Notes: generated by a model not told the origin, from the sequence alone. A stretch of DNA of 64,000 nucleotides from JBFGFX01 sp965232455 (GCA_965232455.1 OZ246981.1:806001-870000), one strand, 5' to 3'. Counted from the stretch's first letter, positions 42,814 through 52,588 are shown. Numbers and translations: made by a program.

Positions 42814-43353
42814 TTACAATTCGGCGCGCAACCGTCGAAACCGGTTCTCCATCACCTGCCGCCATTCACCGCTCTCATCCTGCAGCCAAACGCCCGACTC
42901 GTAACCTTCGTCTCCGGTGAACTCGATGTGCGTGCGAAAGACGGGCGGAAACCCGGCCGAAGCACCGTTCACGGCCTGCGCCGCCATTTCCATCCGTCCG
43001 TGATCACCGCCGATCTGCGTTTGCCGGATGACCGTCCCTTGTGACGAGACCATGTGGAACACCAGACCGTTCTCGTCCGCGTCCCAGGCCATGAAGCCGG
43101 TCCCTTCGCCGGTCGCCTCGTCGTCCAGGAAGAATCGCATCTCGATTAGCAGGTGGGTCCTCCCCGGTCCCCAGCGGTAACGTGTTTCCTCGCGAAAACG
43201 GCCGTCGGCGCTTTTGCCCTCCCAGCTGCCGACGAAACGGGCGAGTTCCTCTCTGCCCCGGTCAACCGGCGCGTCTTGAGCACCGGTCGGGGACGCCGCG
43301 GCGAACAGCAGCACGCAGGCGGTGAACAAGCCCATCGAGCGTTCAATCGTCAT
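42814..43353 (-). CDS. Secreted protein, lipocalin-like/DUF1579-type fold
   Basis: 179 residues with a signal peptide ending TGAQD. The pattern FVGSWEGKSADGRFREETRY, LIEMRFFLDDEATGEGTGFM, MENRFRRL resembles small beta-barrel proteins of DUF1579 or lipocalin type. The gene overlaps the preceding NTF2-like gene by 11 bases, so they form an operon. Function unknown. Confidence 0.6.
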   Translation of the reverse strand: MTIERSMGLFTACVLLFAAASPTGAQDAPVDRGREELARFVGSWEGKSADGRFREETRYRWGPGRTHLLIEMRFFLDDEATGEGTGFMAWDADENGLVFHMVSSQGTVIRQTQIGGDHGRMEMAAQAVNGASAGFPPVFRTHIEFTGDEGYESGVWLQDESGEWRQVMENRFRRLRAEL

Positions 43354-43882
43354 TTTGCACCTCCGCTGCGCGCGCAAGCGCTTCCTGCAACCTCGAATAG
43401 GCAGCCAGGTCGATGTGGCGCACGATCTTGCCGTTCTCCACGGTCGCGACGCGCACCAGATCCGCGATGACGGGGACCGGGGCGTTGATGGGCGAATCCT
43501 CCGTGGGAAGGTAATCCAGGCTTGCCACGTAGTGGATTACCGCGGTGCCGTTGCTGACGAAGGCCATGCGCTCGTCGAGCAATACGTTGGTGAAACCGGC
43601 CGTGTTGGAATAGAGCTTGATGACCTCGTCCGGGTCGGTAACGGCCGTCCCGCCCCAGGTGGGATCCTCGAAGACGATCGAATCCGCCATCAATCCGCGA
43701 GCTTCCACGAACTGCTGATGGTCGAGATGTTGGAAATAGCCGCGCGCGAGCTGAAGCGCGGCCGCGTCGTCGGCGGGTTCCGCCAGCGCGGAGCTTGCGA
43801 GCAACGCGTAGGTCATCGCGATGAGCAGAGCCCGGGGCGCCAGTCCGCGCCTTATTGCCGATAGGAATGTCTGACTAAGCAT
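43343..43882 (-). CDS. Secreted NTF2-like (SnoaL-type) protein
   Basis: 179 residues from the ATG at 43882, with a signal peptide ending SSALAEP. The NTF2-like cone fold is suggested by LARGYFQHLDHQQFVEARGL, MADSIVFEDPTW and VIHYVASLDY. The function is not known. It lies downstream of the AraC-type regulator on the same strand and overlaps the next gene. Confidence 0.65.
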   Translation of the reverse strand: MLSQTFLSAIRRGLAPRALLIAMTYALLASSALAEPADDAAALQLARGYFQHLDHQQFVEARGLMADSIVFEDPTWGGTAVTDPDEVIKLYSNTAGFTNVLLDERMAFVSNGTAVIHYVASLDYLPTEDSPINAPVPVIADLVRVATVENGKIVRHIDLAAYSRLQEALARAAEVQNDD

Positions 43883-44006
43883 TGTTTGCCTCTGATGGGT
43901 GAAATCGAGGCGCCAGGTTGGCAAAGAATGCGAGGCCCGGCGTCTGTCTGGATGGAAACAGACGGTTAATTCCCACGGAAGAACGCGAAAATCGGGCGAT
44001 TGCGTC

Positions 44007-45110
44007 TCAGGCGGCCGAGGACGACTGCAGCTTGTTTTTCGCGGCAAGCCGATAAGCGCTCGGCGTAGCGTCCATCTGCTGGCGAAACGCCGTGTAGAAC
44101 GACGCTTTGTTGTTGAATCCGCTGTCGAAAGCAACCTCGAGTACCGTTCTGTCGGTGCTGCTCAGCAGCTCGCAGGCGCGGCGGACTCGGGCCCGGTTGA
44201 TGTAGTCGTAGAAAGTCAGTCCCAGCTCCTTGTTCAGAAGCTGCGAGAGGTTGTGAGGGCTTAAGTCGAGCTTGCCCGCCAGATCGGTCAGTGAAAGATC
44301 GTTGACCAGATAGGGCCGTTCGTCGCGCATCACCCGTTGCAACCGTTCGCGCCAGTGTGCAAAGGTTTCCGGCGACACTCGAGAGCTCGCGTAGCTGGGT
44401 TTTTCCGGGCCCGCAATTTCGACCAGGTAGCGAGCGGGATTCCGCAACGCCGACAGCGACAGCAGAAAAATCGTCAGTGAGAGGAGCAGGCTGAGCGTCA
44501 GCCTTGCGGTCTCGGTGGTCGCCGCCCGCGAGCTGAGCAATACGCCGAACAGCACGTCGACGAAGATGAGCGCGAGCAGGCTCCAGGCGGCAAAACTCAG
44601 CCAGTTCAGGCGGTGACGATACGCGTCGGAGAAATGATCATCCAGTGCGCGGCGGTAGCGCTTGAGCATTCGCAAGGTCAGCACCGCATACAAGCTGCTC
44701 GTCAGATACATCAGCGAGGCCCACAGCATGAATGCATTTGCCGGGTCCCCGGAACTCGCCCGGCCCCAATTGATGGCGGTCAGGACACCCACGACCAGCG
44801 GCATGCCGTGAATCCAGTCGCGTGAATCGAGCGAGCGTCGCCAGGGCAGACGGGCATACAGAAACAGCGCCGGACCGGCGGTAAAGGCGGCGACGACAGG
44901 CGGGTAGAAGGCCAGCGGATGGCCCATCCAGCCGGCTTCCTCGAAAAAGCCCATCAGCATCGGCAGCGACAGCCCCACGAGAAAAACGCTGAGCCATAAC
45001 GGGCGGCTGGCCGTCTCGCCGTCGTGCAGAGCGAGCACGAAGGCCGCGAACAGCCCGACGAAGCCGAGCGCCAGGCTGCTGAGTCCGTATATGGAGAGCT
45101 CCAGGGTCAT
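44007..45110 (-). CDS. Membrane-bound AraC-family regulator
   Basis: 367 residues. The first 230 hold about seven hydrophobic segments (LSSLALGFVGLFAAFVLALH to LLLSLTIFLLSLSA). The C-terminal 110 are an AraC DNA-binding domain: LSLTDLAGKLDLSPHNLSQL and VLEVAFDSGFNNKASFYTAF. Such membrane AraC regulators sense an external signal. The two secreted-protein genes downstream are plausible targets. Confidence 0.88.
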   Translation of the reverse strand: MTLELSIYGLSSLALGFVGLFAAFVLALHDGETASRPLWLSVFLVGLSLPMLMGFFEEAGWMGHPLAFYPPVVAAFTAGPALFLYARLPWRRSLDSRDWIHGMPLVVGVLTAINWGRASSGDPANAFMLWASLMYLTSSLYAVLTLRMLKRYRRALDDHFSDAYRHRLNWLSFAAWSLLALIFVDVLFGVLLSSRAATTETARLTLSLLLSLTIFLLSLSALRNPARYLVEIAGPEKPSYASSRVSPETFAHWRERLQRVMRDERPYLVNDLSLTDLAGKLDLSPHNLSQLLNKELGLTFYDYINRARVRRACELLSSTDRTVLEVAFDSGFNNKASFYTAFRQQMDATPSAYRLAAKNKLQSSSAA

Positions 45111-45257
45111 AAATCCAGTGTACTTCGATACCGCATTTTGCGCACCGGGCGTGTGCGTCGGCAGCGAGCCCCATGCCGCGGCCGAACTGATCGAGCCCCT
45201 TCAATTGGGCCGATTCGATGGTACATTAGCGCCTCGGAATTTGGGGGAAAGACGTCC

Positions 45258-45704
45258 GTGGCAAAAGACAAAGACAATAAAAAATCGTCGTCTCGCGATT
45301 TTTCGGCCGGCGGCTTCCTGCTGCGTCTGGCCGCTGCACTCGTTCTGGTTCTCGCGACCTACAACCCGACCGACTGGTCGTTCGTCGACTGGGTACAAAA
45401 GGCGATGGCGGAGGGTAGTCTCGGGCCGGAGCACCTGCTGGTCGGCGTTGTCATCGTGATCGGCTGGACCGTATACGGCGCGGCCAGCATCCGCTCGCTT
45501 GGCGTACTGGGTCTCGTGCTGGGCGGCGCGTTTTTCGCGGCGCTGGTCTGGTTGCTGATCGATTTCGGCATCCTGTCGGCGGGCTCGGCCGAGTCGGTCA
45601 TCTGGATCACGCTGGTGTGCCTCGCGGCGTTGCTTGCGATCGGCGTTTCCTGGTCGCACGTATGGCGACGCGTGACGGGTCAACTCGAGGTCGACGACGA
45701 CTGA
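45258..45704 (+). CDS. DUF6524-type four-helix membrane protein
   Basis: 148 residues from the GTG at 45258 (GGGGGAAAG upstream). A charged N-terminus precedes four membrane segments, with the signature FLLRLAAALVLVLATYNPT. The function is unknown. Its 3' end overlaps the end of the convergent permease gene by 25 bases. Confidence 0.75.
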   Translation: MAKDKDNKKSSSRDFSAGGFLLRLAAALVLVLATYNPTDWSFVDWVQKAMAEGSLGPEHLLVGVVIVIGWTVYGAASIRSLGVLGLVLGGAFFAALVWLLIDFGILSAGSAESVIWITLVCLAALLAIGVSWSHVWRRVTGQLEVDDD

Positions 45705-47011
45705 GTTATCCGGGTTCGCTGGGACAGGTAATAGAACAACAGGCCGCTGGCAACCAGTGCGAGGCCGAACAGTCCCTCGGTCGGCCGGTTCATCAGGACG
45801 AAAAACAGCGTCCAGCCCGTCAGCGCGAGATAGATGAGCGGCGGAACCGGGTACGCAAAGGTCCTGTACGGCCGTTCCAGTTCGGGTTCGCGCGCACGAA
45901 GCACGAACACACCCAGGACCGTGGCGAAACTGTTGAGCGCCAGCGTGAAGCCCGCGAAGACCAGGATCGACTCGAACGTGGAGGTCACGATGAAGGCAAT
46001 CGTCAGAAGCGACTGCACGTAGATCGCGATCGAGGGAATGCCGTCGGCGTTGGTACGGCTGAGAAAACTCAGGCCGTCGTAGTCTTCACCGATCACCTGT
46101 AACACCCTCGGTCCGGCGACGGTCATGGCGCTAACGGTCGAGATGAGAAGCAGGGCAAGGACAAGGCCCGTGAATCGGCCGCCAACGTCGCCAAACGCCG
46201 CCTGCGCGGCGATGAAGCCAACTTCGACCTGGCCGCTCATGGCGTCCATCGCTGCAACTTTCAGAAACACGTAATTGAGCGCAACGTACAGTATCGTGAC
46301 AATGCCGGTACCGATCAACAGGATCCGCGGAAGCGTACGCTGCGGGTTCTCCAACTCGCTGCTCAAATACGTTGCCGCATTCCAGCCGGTGTACGCGTAA
46401 CTGACGTAGATCAGCGAAATCGCGAAGGCACCGCTGGTCAGGAGTGTCCCGTCGCCGCTTGTCGGAAGGAAGTTGACCGGCTGTGTCGCGTCGACGGCCC
46501 ACACCGCAGTAATGCAGAACAGGACGATGACGGCGATTTTGAGAATCGTGAAGACGACCTGCATGCCGCTGCTGTTGCGTCGAGTGCCTGCGTGGATGAC
46601 CGTGAGCACGACGACCAGGCAGACCGCAATCAGCTTTCGCGTCCAGGGATCGGATTCGCCCGGCATCACCGACGTTGCATAAGCGGCGAACGTGATGGCG
46701 GCAAGCGCCGAAGGTGCCGCGAATCCAATGGTTGCCGACACCCATCCTGACACGAAGCCGGCCGCGGGGTGGTAAATGCGGGCAAGGAAATTGTATTCGC
46801 CGCCCGAGCGCGGCATCGCGGCCCCAAGCTCCGCGTAGGTCATTGCGCCGCAGACGGCGGCCGCACCGCCGACCGCCCACAACATCAGCAAAACGAATCC
46901 GGAACGCAATTCCAGGAGCTGGAAACCCAGGCTCGTGAACACCCCCGTGCCGATCATGTTTGCAATGATGACGGCGGTGACCGTTGTGTGTCGGAACTTG
47001 TCCCGGCGCAT
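45680..47011 (-). CDS. APC-family amino acid permease
   Basis: 443 residues from the ATG at 47011 (GAGAGGG upstream). Twelve or so membrane helices are visible, with the APC signature IIANMIGTGVFTSLGFQ and GAMTYAELGAAMPRSGGEYN in helix 3. It imports or exchanges amino acids at the inner membrane. The substrate is not certain. Confidence 0.9.
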   Translation of the reverse strand: MRRDKFRHTTVTAVIIANMIGTGVFTSLGFQLLELRSGFVLLMLWAVGGAAAVCGAMTYAELGAAMPRSGGEYNFLARIYHPAAGFVSGWVSATIGFAAPSALAAITFAAYATSVMPGESDPWTRKLIAVCLVVVLTVIHAGTRRNSSGMQVVFTILKIAVIVLFCITAVWAVDATQPVNFLPTSGDGTLLTSGAFAISLIYVSYAYTGWNAATYLSSELENPQRTLPRILLIGTGIVTILYVALNYVFLKVAAMDAMSGQVEVGFIAAQAAFGDVGGRFTGLVLALLLISTVSAMTVAGPRVLQVIGEDYDGLSFLSRTNADGIPSIAIYVQSLLTIAFIVTSTFESILVFAGFTLALNSFATVLGVFVLRAREPELERPYRTFAYPVPPLIYLALTGWTLFFVLMNRPTEGLFGLALVASGLLFYYLSQRTRITQSSSTSS

Positions 47012-47069
47012 CACCCGGCCCTCTCGAACGCGCACATCGTCGGGGTGTCGGGGCCGAGCACGCGGCGAT

Positions 47070-47846
47070 TTAGTCGAGAATACTGAATTGGTCGGCATCC
47101 TCGTGGAACGGGAATTTCTGACGGAACCGGGTCAATGCTTCCTTGTCCAGCGCGGTCGTTGCCATACTGTCCCGTTCTCCCAGATCGGCGATATCCTGCC
47201 CCAGGTAGTCGATAACCGCGCTGCCGCCGAGGTAAGGGAGATTATTGCCGTCGGTACCCGAGCGATTCACCGCGGCGACATACGCCTGGTTTTCGATTGC
47301 GCGTGCGCGGATCAGCGTTTGCCAGGCAAGATGCCGGCGGCTCGGCCAGTTCGCGACGTACAGCAGCAAATCGTAGCTGTTCCGGTTGCGGCTCCAGACC
47401 GGAAACCGCAGGTCGTAACAGATCATCGGACAAATCCGCCAGCCTCCGAGCTCGAAGGTGACGATCGTATCGCCGGGCGAATAGTGCTGATGTTCGTCCG
47501 CAAGCCGGAACAGGTGGCGCTTGTCGTACGTCACGTACGACCCGTCGGGACGCATGAAAACGAACCGATTGTAATAACGGTCTCCGTCTTCAATGATCAG
47601 ACTGCCGCAAATTGCCGTGCTCGTTTGGCCGGCCGTCTCTTGCAGCCATGCCATCGACGGTCCGTCCATCGTTTCGGCCTGCGACTCGGCGTCCATGGTG
47701 AACCCGGTCGTAAACATCTCGGGCAGGATGATCAGGTCGCTGGCCTCACGCAGTTCGCCGATGCGGGTGCGAAACAGCCGGCGGTTGGCGTCGGCGTCGT
47801 GCCAGTGCAGGTTCGCCTGTATGATCGTGACGTTCAGAGTTGACAT
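47070..47846 (-). CDS. Nitrilase-family omega-amidase (YafV-like)
   Basis: 258 residues. The catalytic triad is Glu43 (LPEM), Lys109 (YDKRHLF) and Cys143 (MICYDLRFP). Omega-amidases hydrolyse alpha-ketoglutaramate or alpha-ketosuccinamate, which glutamine/methionine transaminases produce. The ATG lies inside the upstream aminotransferase gene (13-base overlap), so the two enzymes are coupled in one pathway. Confidence 0.92.
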   Translation of the reverse strand: MSTLNVTIIQANLHWHDADANRRLFRTRIGELREASDLIILPEMFTTGFTMDAESQAETMDGPSMAWLQETAGQTSTAICGSLIIEDGDRYYNRFVFMRPDGSYVTYDKRHLFRLADEHQHYSPGDTIVTFELGGWRICPMICYDLRFPVWSRNRNSYDLLLYVANWPSRRHLAWQTLIRARAIENQAYVAAVNRSGTDGNNLPYLGGSAVIDYLGQDIADLGERDSMATTALDKEALTRFRQKFPFHEDADQFSILD

Positions 47847-48985
47847 AGTTTGGCCGCTGCTTCTTCTAGCGTGGCGTCGTCTTTTGCAAAGCAGAATCGA
47901 AGCTTCCGTCCGGGCGGCGGCCGCTCGCAGAACACCGAGACCGGGATCGAGGCCACGCCGATTTCCCGGGTCAGCCGGCGCGCGTAGCTCACGTCGTCCT
48001 CGTCGCTGATGTCGCCGTAGTCGAGGATTTGGAAGAACGTTCCGGCGGCGGGCCGGAACGTGAAGCGGGAATCCGCGACCAGTTCGCAAAACCGGTCGCG
48101 TTTTCGCTCGTAGAACGCGGGCAGTTCTTCGTAGTGTTCCGGGGTTTCGCGCATGAAGTCGGCGATGGCGTGCTGGATCGGCGTGACGACGGCGTAGCAG
48201 GTCCACTGATGGATTTTGCGGAACTCGGTCGTGAGCGCTGCCGGCGCGACACAATAGCCGACCTTCCAGCCGGTGGCGTGGTAGGTTTTTCCGAACGACG
48301 AAACCACAAACGCCCGTTCCCAAAGCTCGTCGTGACGCAGCAGGCTCATATGCGCCTCGCCGTCGAATACGATGTGTTCGTAAACCTCGTCCGACAGCAG
48401 ATAGATCGAGCTGTCGCGAACAATGTCCGCCAGTGCGTCGAGGTCGTTCGAGTTGAGGATCGAGCCCAACGGGTTTTGGGGAAAGTTCAGCACGATGAGC
48501 CGCGTCTTGGTGTTGATTGCGTCGGCAAGCTGCTGCCAGTCGATGTGAAAGTCGGGCCGTTCTTCGCTGATCACCAGCGGCAGGTGGCGTGTGGTGCCGC
48601 CCGCCAGGGTGACGGCCGGTTCGTAGGAGTCGTAGGCCGGATCAAAAACGATGACCTCGTCACCTGAACGGACCACCGCCTGGATCGTGCTGAACAGACC
48701 TTCGGTGGCGCCGTCACACACGGTCACTTCGTGCTCGGCGCTGACGGTTCTGCCGTAGAGGCGTTGAACCTTGTCGGCGATCGCTTCACGCAAAGCGGGA
48801 ACGCCGGGCATCGGCGCGTATTGATTTGCCCCGCTGGTCAGATAATGGTTGACCAGATCCAGCAAACGGGGGTCGGGATCAAAGCTCGGAAAACCCTGCG
48901 ACAGGTTGATGGCGTCACAGTCGTTGGCGAGCTGCGTCATCACCGCAAAAATCGTGGTGCCGGTGTCGGGAAGTTTGCTGTTCAC
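47834..48985 (-). CDS. PLP-dependent methionine/glutamine aminotransferase (YbdL-like)
   Basis: 383 residues from a GTG at 48985. Family I aminotransferase: INLSQGFPSFDPDPRLLD, VTVCDGATEGLFSTIQAV, the PLP lysine in VSSFGKTYHATGWKVGYC, and KLRFCFAKDD at the end. YbdL-type enzymes use methionine as donor and belong to the methionine salvage route. The downstream omega-amidase removes the glutamine-derived keto acid. Confidence 0.9.
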   Translation of the reverse strand: MNSKLPDTGTTIFAVMTQLANDCDAINLSQGFPSFDPDPRLLDLVNHYLTSGANQYAPMPGVPALREAIADKVQRLYGRTVSAEHEVTVCDGATEGLFSTIQAVVRSGDEVIVFDPAYDSYEPAVTLAGGTTRHLPLVISEERPDFHIDWQQLADAINTKTRLIVLNFPQNPLGSILNSNDLDALADIVRDSSIYLLSDEVYEHIVFDGEAHMSLLRHDELWERAFVVSSFGKTYHATGWKVGYCVAPAALTTEFRKIHQWTCYAVVTPIQHAIADFMRETPEHYEELPAFYERKRDRFCELVADSRFTFRPAAGTFFQILDYGDISDEDDVSYARRLTREIGVASIPVSVFCERPPPGRKLRFCFAKDDATLEEAAAKLCQL

Positions 48986-49008
48986 GTTTTTTGAGATCCG
49001 GTTCTGGC

Positions 49009-50592
49009 CTACATCGACGGAGGAGTGGTCCACCCGGATGGCAGGGGTCCCTGATCCATGATGATTTCGCGGTGCCCGCTCCAGGTGTTGACAATCGCCT
49101 CCGGTGTTCCGATGCCCGCCGCGCGCGGGTCGCCGCAGGGACCGAACCAGTGATTCTGCGGGGCGCCGGTCGTGCGCGCCCGCATGCCGCAGTAGGTCGT
49201 TCCGTTGACGGTTGCGCCAAGGATACGCTGCTGGAAGTGGACGTCGGCGCTGACTACCGCGGCCGTAAGGTGATGCGACATCCGCTCCAGAACCTCCAGT
49301 ACGGTATCGACTTCGTTGTCGCCGTATTCGACCACTACCTGGAACGGTCCGAACAACTCCGTCGTCGCCAGATCGAATTGGTCCCCGGCGAGCGCCTGCA
49401 GCGGAATCTGCACGGCCGTGGCTTCCATGGCCCCGTAACAGTCCGGGATCGAATGTCCCGTGAGTTCGTTGCCGCCAAACAGCAGGCTGGCCCCGGGAAT
49501 TGCGCAGACGGCGCTTAAATGCGCTCGAATACGCTCGTTCGACCAGGTCAGTATCGGCCCCAGTGTGAGGTCGTCGAGCGTCCGGCGTCGTGCAAGATCC
49601 GCCAACCTCGGCAGCAGCGCGTCGCTCCAGTTTTTGTGCATCAGCAGGATGCTCTGCGCCGAACATTTTTGTCCGGATGCGTTGTAGGCGTCCTGATCGG
49701 ACTGCCAGGCGACGTAGTCGGCCCATTCCGGTGTAAAATCCGGCCCGATCACCTTCCAATCGAAACCGGCGTCTTCCAGCCGCACCGCGCCGTTCACGAT
49801 CCCGGCGATTCGCTCGGCGACACCGCTCGATCCGGTGAACTGCACCAGCCGAATGTCATTCCGTGCCGATTCGATGAGCCGGCCCATGTCGCTGCCGCGA
49901 CAGTGAATCAGGTCGAGGTCGGCGGGCGGCAGGCCGCAGTCGATCAGCAGGCGCAGAAACTGCTCGAAGACGACGCTGACTTTCGAGTCGACCTTGACCA
50001 GGGGGCGATTACCCATGAACAAGGCGCCGAGGACCTGCAGCGCCGGGATTTCCAGCGGAAAATTGAACGGAGCGACGACAACCACCGGACCGAAGGGCCA
50101 ACGGTAGCCGCGTGATTCCTGCCCGTCATGATCTCCCGGGTTGGAGAACCCGCGAGCCAGAAAGCGTACGCCGTCCCCGGCGAAGTTCTCGAGAAACACC
50201 CGCGTGACGACGACCTCGCCGAGGCTCTGCGCACGGCTCTTCGGCATTACGCGCTGTATCAGCCGTACAAAGAAGTTTTCCACGTCCGGTTGAGCAAGGA
50301 CGGCGGCCGCCCGCGCACAGACGCCGCCCAGCATGACATAACGGTCCGGGTTACGGACGGGATTGTGCAGGCCGTATTTCGGGCAGCTGGCCAGACCCGC
50401 GATGAACGGTGCGTGCTCCGTCGTGTCGGGGACGTCCAGAAAATGCTCCCCGGTCATCGGATCCGGTATGTCGTCACGGTGGGCGTTCCCGTCCCGCCAG
50501 TCGCCCGCACACAGGTTTTGCACGCGACCGGGGCTGCCTGGCGTCATGCCGTCGAACGGGTCAACGGTCGCGAATTCCGGCACTGCGGCCAT
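49009..50592 (-). CDS. ALDH12-like (plant-type) delta-1-pyrroline-5-carboxylate dehydrogenase
   Basis: 527 residues. The segment FFVRLIQRVMPKSRAQSLGE, GYRWPFGPVVVVAPFNFPLE, ALFMGNRPLVKVDSKVSVV resembles the plant ALDH12 P5C dehydrogenases, and the nucleophile is in NASGQKCSAQS. It would oxidise P5C to glutamate in the cytoplasm, in parallel with PutA at the left end. Start ATG 50592 has GGAGAG upstream. Confidence 0.8.
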   Translation of the reverse strand: MAAVPEFATVDPFDGMTPGSPGRVQNLCAGDWRDGNAHRDDIPDPMTGEHFLDVPDTTEHAPFIAGLASCPKYGLHNPVRNPDRYVMLGGVCARAAAVLAQPDVENFFVRLIQRVMPKSRAQSLGEVVVTRVFLENFAGDGVRFLARGFSNPGDHDGQESRGYRWPFGPVVVVAPFNFPLEIPALQVLGALFMGNRPLVKVDSKVSVVFEQFLRLLIDCGLPPADLDLIHCRGSDMGRLIESARNDIRLVQFTGSSGVAERIAGIVNGAVRLEDAGFDWKVIGPDFTPEWADYVAWQSDQDAYNASGQKCSAQSILLMHKNWSDALLPRLADLARRRTLDDLTLGPILTWSNERIRAHLSAVCAIPGASLLFGGNELTGHSIPDCYGAMEATAVQIPLQALAGDQFDLATTELFGPFQVVVEYGDNEVDTVLEVLERMSHHLTAAVVSADVHFQQRILGATVNGTTYCGMRARTTGAPQNHWFGPCGDPRAAGIGTPEAIVNTWSGHREIIMDQGPLPSGWTTPPSM

Positions 50593-50705
50593 CGAGTCTC
50601 TCCTTCCTGGGCGATGCGAAACGCGAAGGATAACAACCTGTTAAAACGGTAGCCATGCCAACGTCGTTTTGCGCCAAAAAACGTCCGATTCCGCGCCTAC
50701 ACGGA

Positions 50706-50734
50706 TTGAGCTTTGCCGTAAGCGCAGGGATAAT
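50706..50734 (+). promoter_or_regulatory. Promoter of the SRP RNA gene
   Basis: TTGAGC (50706-50711), a 17-bp spacer and GATAAT (50729-50734). Transcription would begin near 50741, exactly where the RNA's outer helix starts. Confidence 0.75.
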
Positions 50735-50741
50735 CCTCGCC

Positions 50742-50847
50742 GGCTCGCGTCGGTTTCCCCGCGACGGCCAGCCGTGAACTCCGTCAGGCCCGGAAGGGAG
50801 CAGCGGTAGCGGTGATGCCGGGTGCCGGGGAAGGGCTGGCGCGGGCC
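50742..50847 (+). ncRNA. ffs: Signal recognition particle 4.5S-type RNA
   Basis: The SRP RNA core GTCAGGCCCGGAAGGGAGCAGC (split here: GTCAGGCCCGGAAG then GGAGCAGC) is present at 50783-50804 with its GGAA tetraloop. The outer helix GGCTCGCGTC (50742-50751) pairs with GGCGCGGGCC (50838-50847), allowing G-U pairs. It guides Ffh to membrane-protein signal sequences. Its position next to dnaX is found in many proteobacteria. Confidence 0.93.
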
Positions 50848-50986
50848 ACTCAATTCCATGGAATGCCTGCGCGGTGGACGGTGCTTGTCCCGAGCGCATC
50901 ATCCGTTACACTGTTCGACCGGATCGACGGGCGGCCGAGCAACCGGGTCCCGGTCGAAAATCGCCGATTATTGTCGCAGAGCATCA

Positions 50987-52588
50987 ATGAGCTATCTCGT
51001 TCTCGCCCGCAAGTGGCGACCCAGGACATTTTCCGAAATCGTCGGTCAGGAGCACGTGCTCAGGGCGTTGACCAATGCCCTGGAGAGCCAACGCTTGCAT
51101 CACGCCTATCTGTTTGCCGGGACCCGCGGGGTCGGTAAAACGACCATTGCGCGCATCCTGGCAAAGGCGTTGAACTGCGAAAAAGGCATGACCGCGGATC
51201 CCTGCGGCGCGTGCAGCGCCTGCCGGGAAATCGACGAGGGGCGCTTTGTCGACCTGATCGAGGTGGACGCGGCGTCCAAAACGAAGGTGGACGACACCCG
51301 GGATCTGCTCGACAACGTTCAGTTCGCGCCGGCCGGCGGGCGCTACAAGGTTTACCTGATCGACGAAGTGCATATGTTGACGAAACACTCGTTCAACGCA
51401 CTGTTGAAGACGCTCGAAGAACCGCCGCCGCACGTCAAATTCCTGCTGGCGACCACCGACCCTCAGAAGCTGCCTGTCACGGTATTGTCCCGATGCCTGC
51501 AATTCAATCTGAAGCGCCTGACTCCGAAGCTCATTCGCGACCGGCTGGATTACATCTGCGGCGAAGAAGACGTTCCCGCCGATACCGCGGCGTTGGCGAT
51601 GATCGCACGATCGGCGGACGGCAGTTTACGGGATTCACTCAGTCTGCTGGACCAGGCTATTGCCTATTGTGGCGGGGAGGTCCGCGAGCAGCCGGTTGCC
51701 GAGATGCTGGGAACCATCGACCGGCAATACGTTTCGCAACTGCTGTCGATGCTTGCTGAAGGCGACGCAGGCGGCCTGATGTCGGCCGTGGCGGATATCG
51801 ATCAACAGGTGCCGGATTACGGCCAGCTTCTCGACGATCTCGCGCGAACGCTGCAGAGGATCGCGGTATTTCAGGTCGTCGGCGGAAACGACAACGACGA
51901 CGAGCTGTCCGACGAAGAGCTGGCTTCTTTCGCTATGCGAATCGCGGCTGAGGATATACAGCTCTTTTATCAAATCGCGATCCTGGGACGGCGGGATTTA
52001 CACCTGGCGCCGGATCCGCGCAGCGGCATCGAAATGACCTTGCTACGCATGCTGTCGTTTCAACCCGGCGGCGGCGAGCGACAAACCGTGACGTCGCACG
52101 GGACGGCCGCCACGGGCGGGTCGTCGCGCCCTGCGCGTGCCAGTACATCGGAGCCCGAGAGCCCGGCGTCCGCAACAACCGAACGGTCTAACGCGAAGTG
52201 GGTCGAACCGGTATGGTCGGAGCTGATTACAAAGCTCAATCTTCGCGGTGTGGACCAGTTGCTGGCGAGTAACTGCGCGTTGCTGGGTCGCGAAGGGCAG
52301 TTGGTGCGGCTGGGACTCGACAGCGGCGCGGAGACTTACCTGACCAAATCGCGTCAGGACGCGTTGCAGGAAGCGTTATCGAATTACTTTGGCGAGAAAC
52401 TCAAGGTCGAAATCACCTCGGGCCTCGTCGAAAGCGAAACGCCGATGCAGCAGAAAGCACGCGAAGAAGACGAAGATATGCGGGCGCGCCGCGAAGGTCT
52501 GGAGGCGGATCCGAACGTCAAGGCGCTGAAAGACATGTTCGGCGCGACCCTGGATCCCGACTCGGTTCGAGTCGTCGACAAACACTAG
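50987..52588 (+). CDS. dnaX: DNA polymerase III subunits gamma/tau
   Basis: 533 residues from the ATG at 50987. The clamp-loader AAA+ core begins YLVLARKWRPRTFSEIVGQ. Walker A is GTRGVGKTT, the four-Cys zinc module is in CEKGMTADPCGACSACREID, and LIDEVHML is the Walker B. The C-terminal domain is short. I did not see the A-AAA-AAG slippery site that gives gamma in E. coli. The TAG stop overlaps the left end of the MITE-like element. Confidence 0.96.
   Translation: MSYLVLARKWRPRTFSEIVGQEHVLRALTNALESQRLHHAYLFAGTRGVGKTTIARILAKALNCEKGMTADPCGACSACREIDEGRFVDLIEVDAASKTKVDDTRDLLDNVQFAPAGGRYKVYLIDEVHMLTKHSFNALLKTLEEPPPHVKFLLATTDPQKLPVTVLSRCLQFNLKRLTPKLIRDRLDYICGEEDVPADTAALAMIARSADGSLRDSLSLLDQAIAYCGGEVREQPVAEMLGTIDRQYVSQLLSMLAEGDAGGLMSAVADIDQQVPDYGQLLDDLARTLQRIAVFQVVGGNDNDDELSDEELASFAMRIAAEDIQLFYQIAILGRRDLHLAPDPRSGIEMTLLRMLSFQPGGGERQTVTSHGTAATGGSSRPARASTSEPESPASATTERSNAKWVEPVWSELITKLNLRGVDQLLASNCALLGREGQLVRLGLDSGAETYLTKSRQDALQEALSNYFGEKLKVEITSGLVESETPMQQKAREEDEDMRARREGLEADPNVKALKDMFGATLDPDSVRVVDKH

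Noticed and set aside
50987..52588. Programmed frameshift site in dnaX giving gamma
   Set aside because: No A-AAA-AAG heptamer with a following hairpin was seen in the 3' half of the gene.
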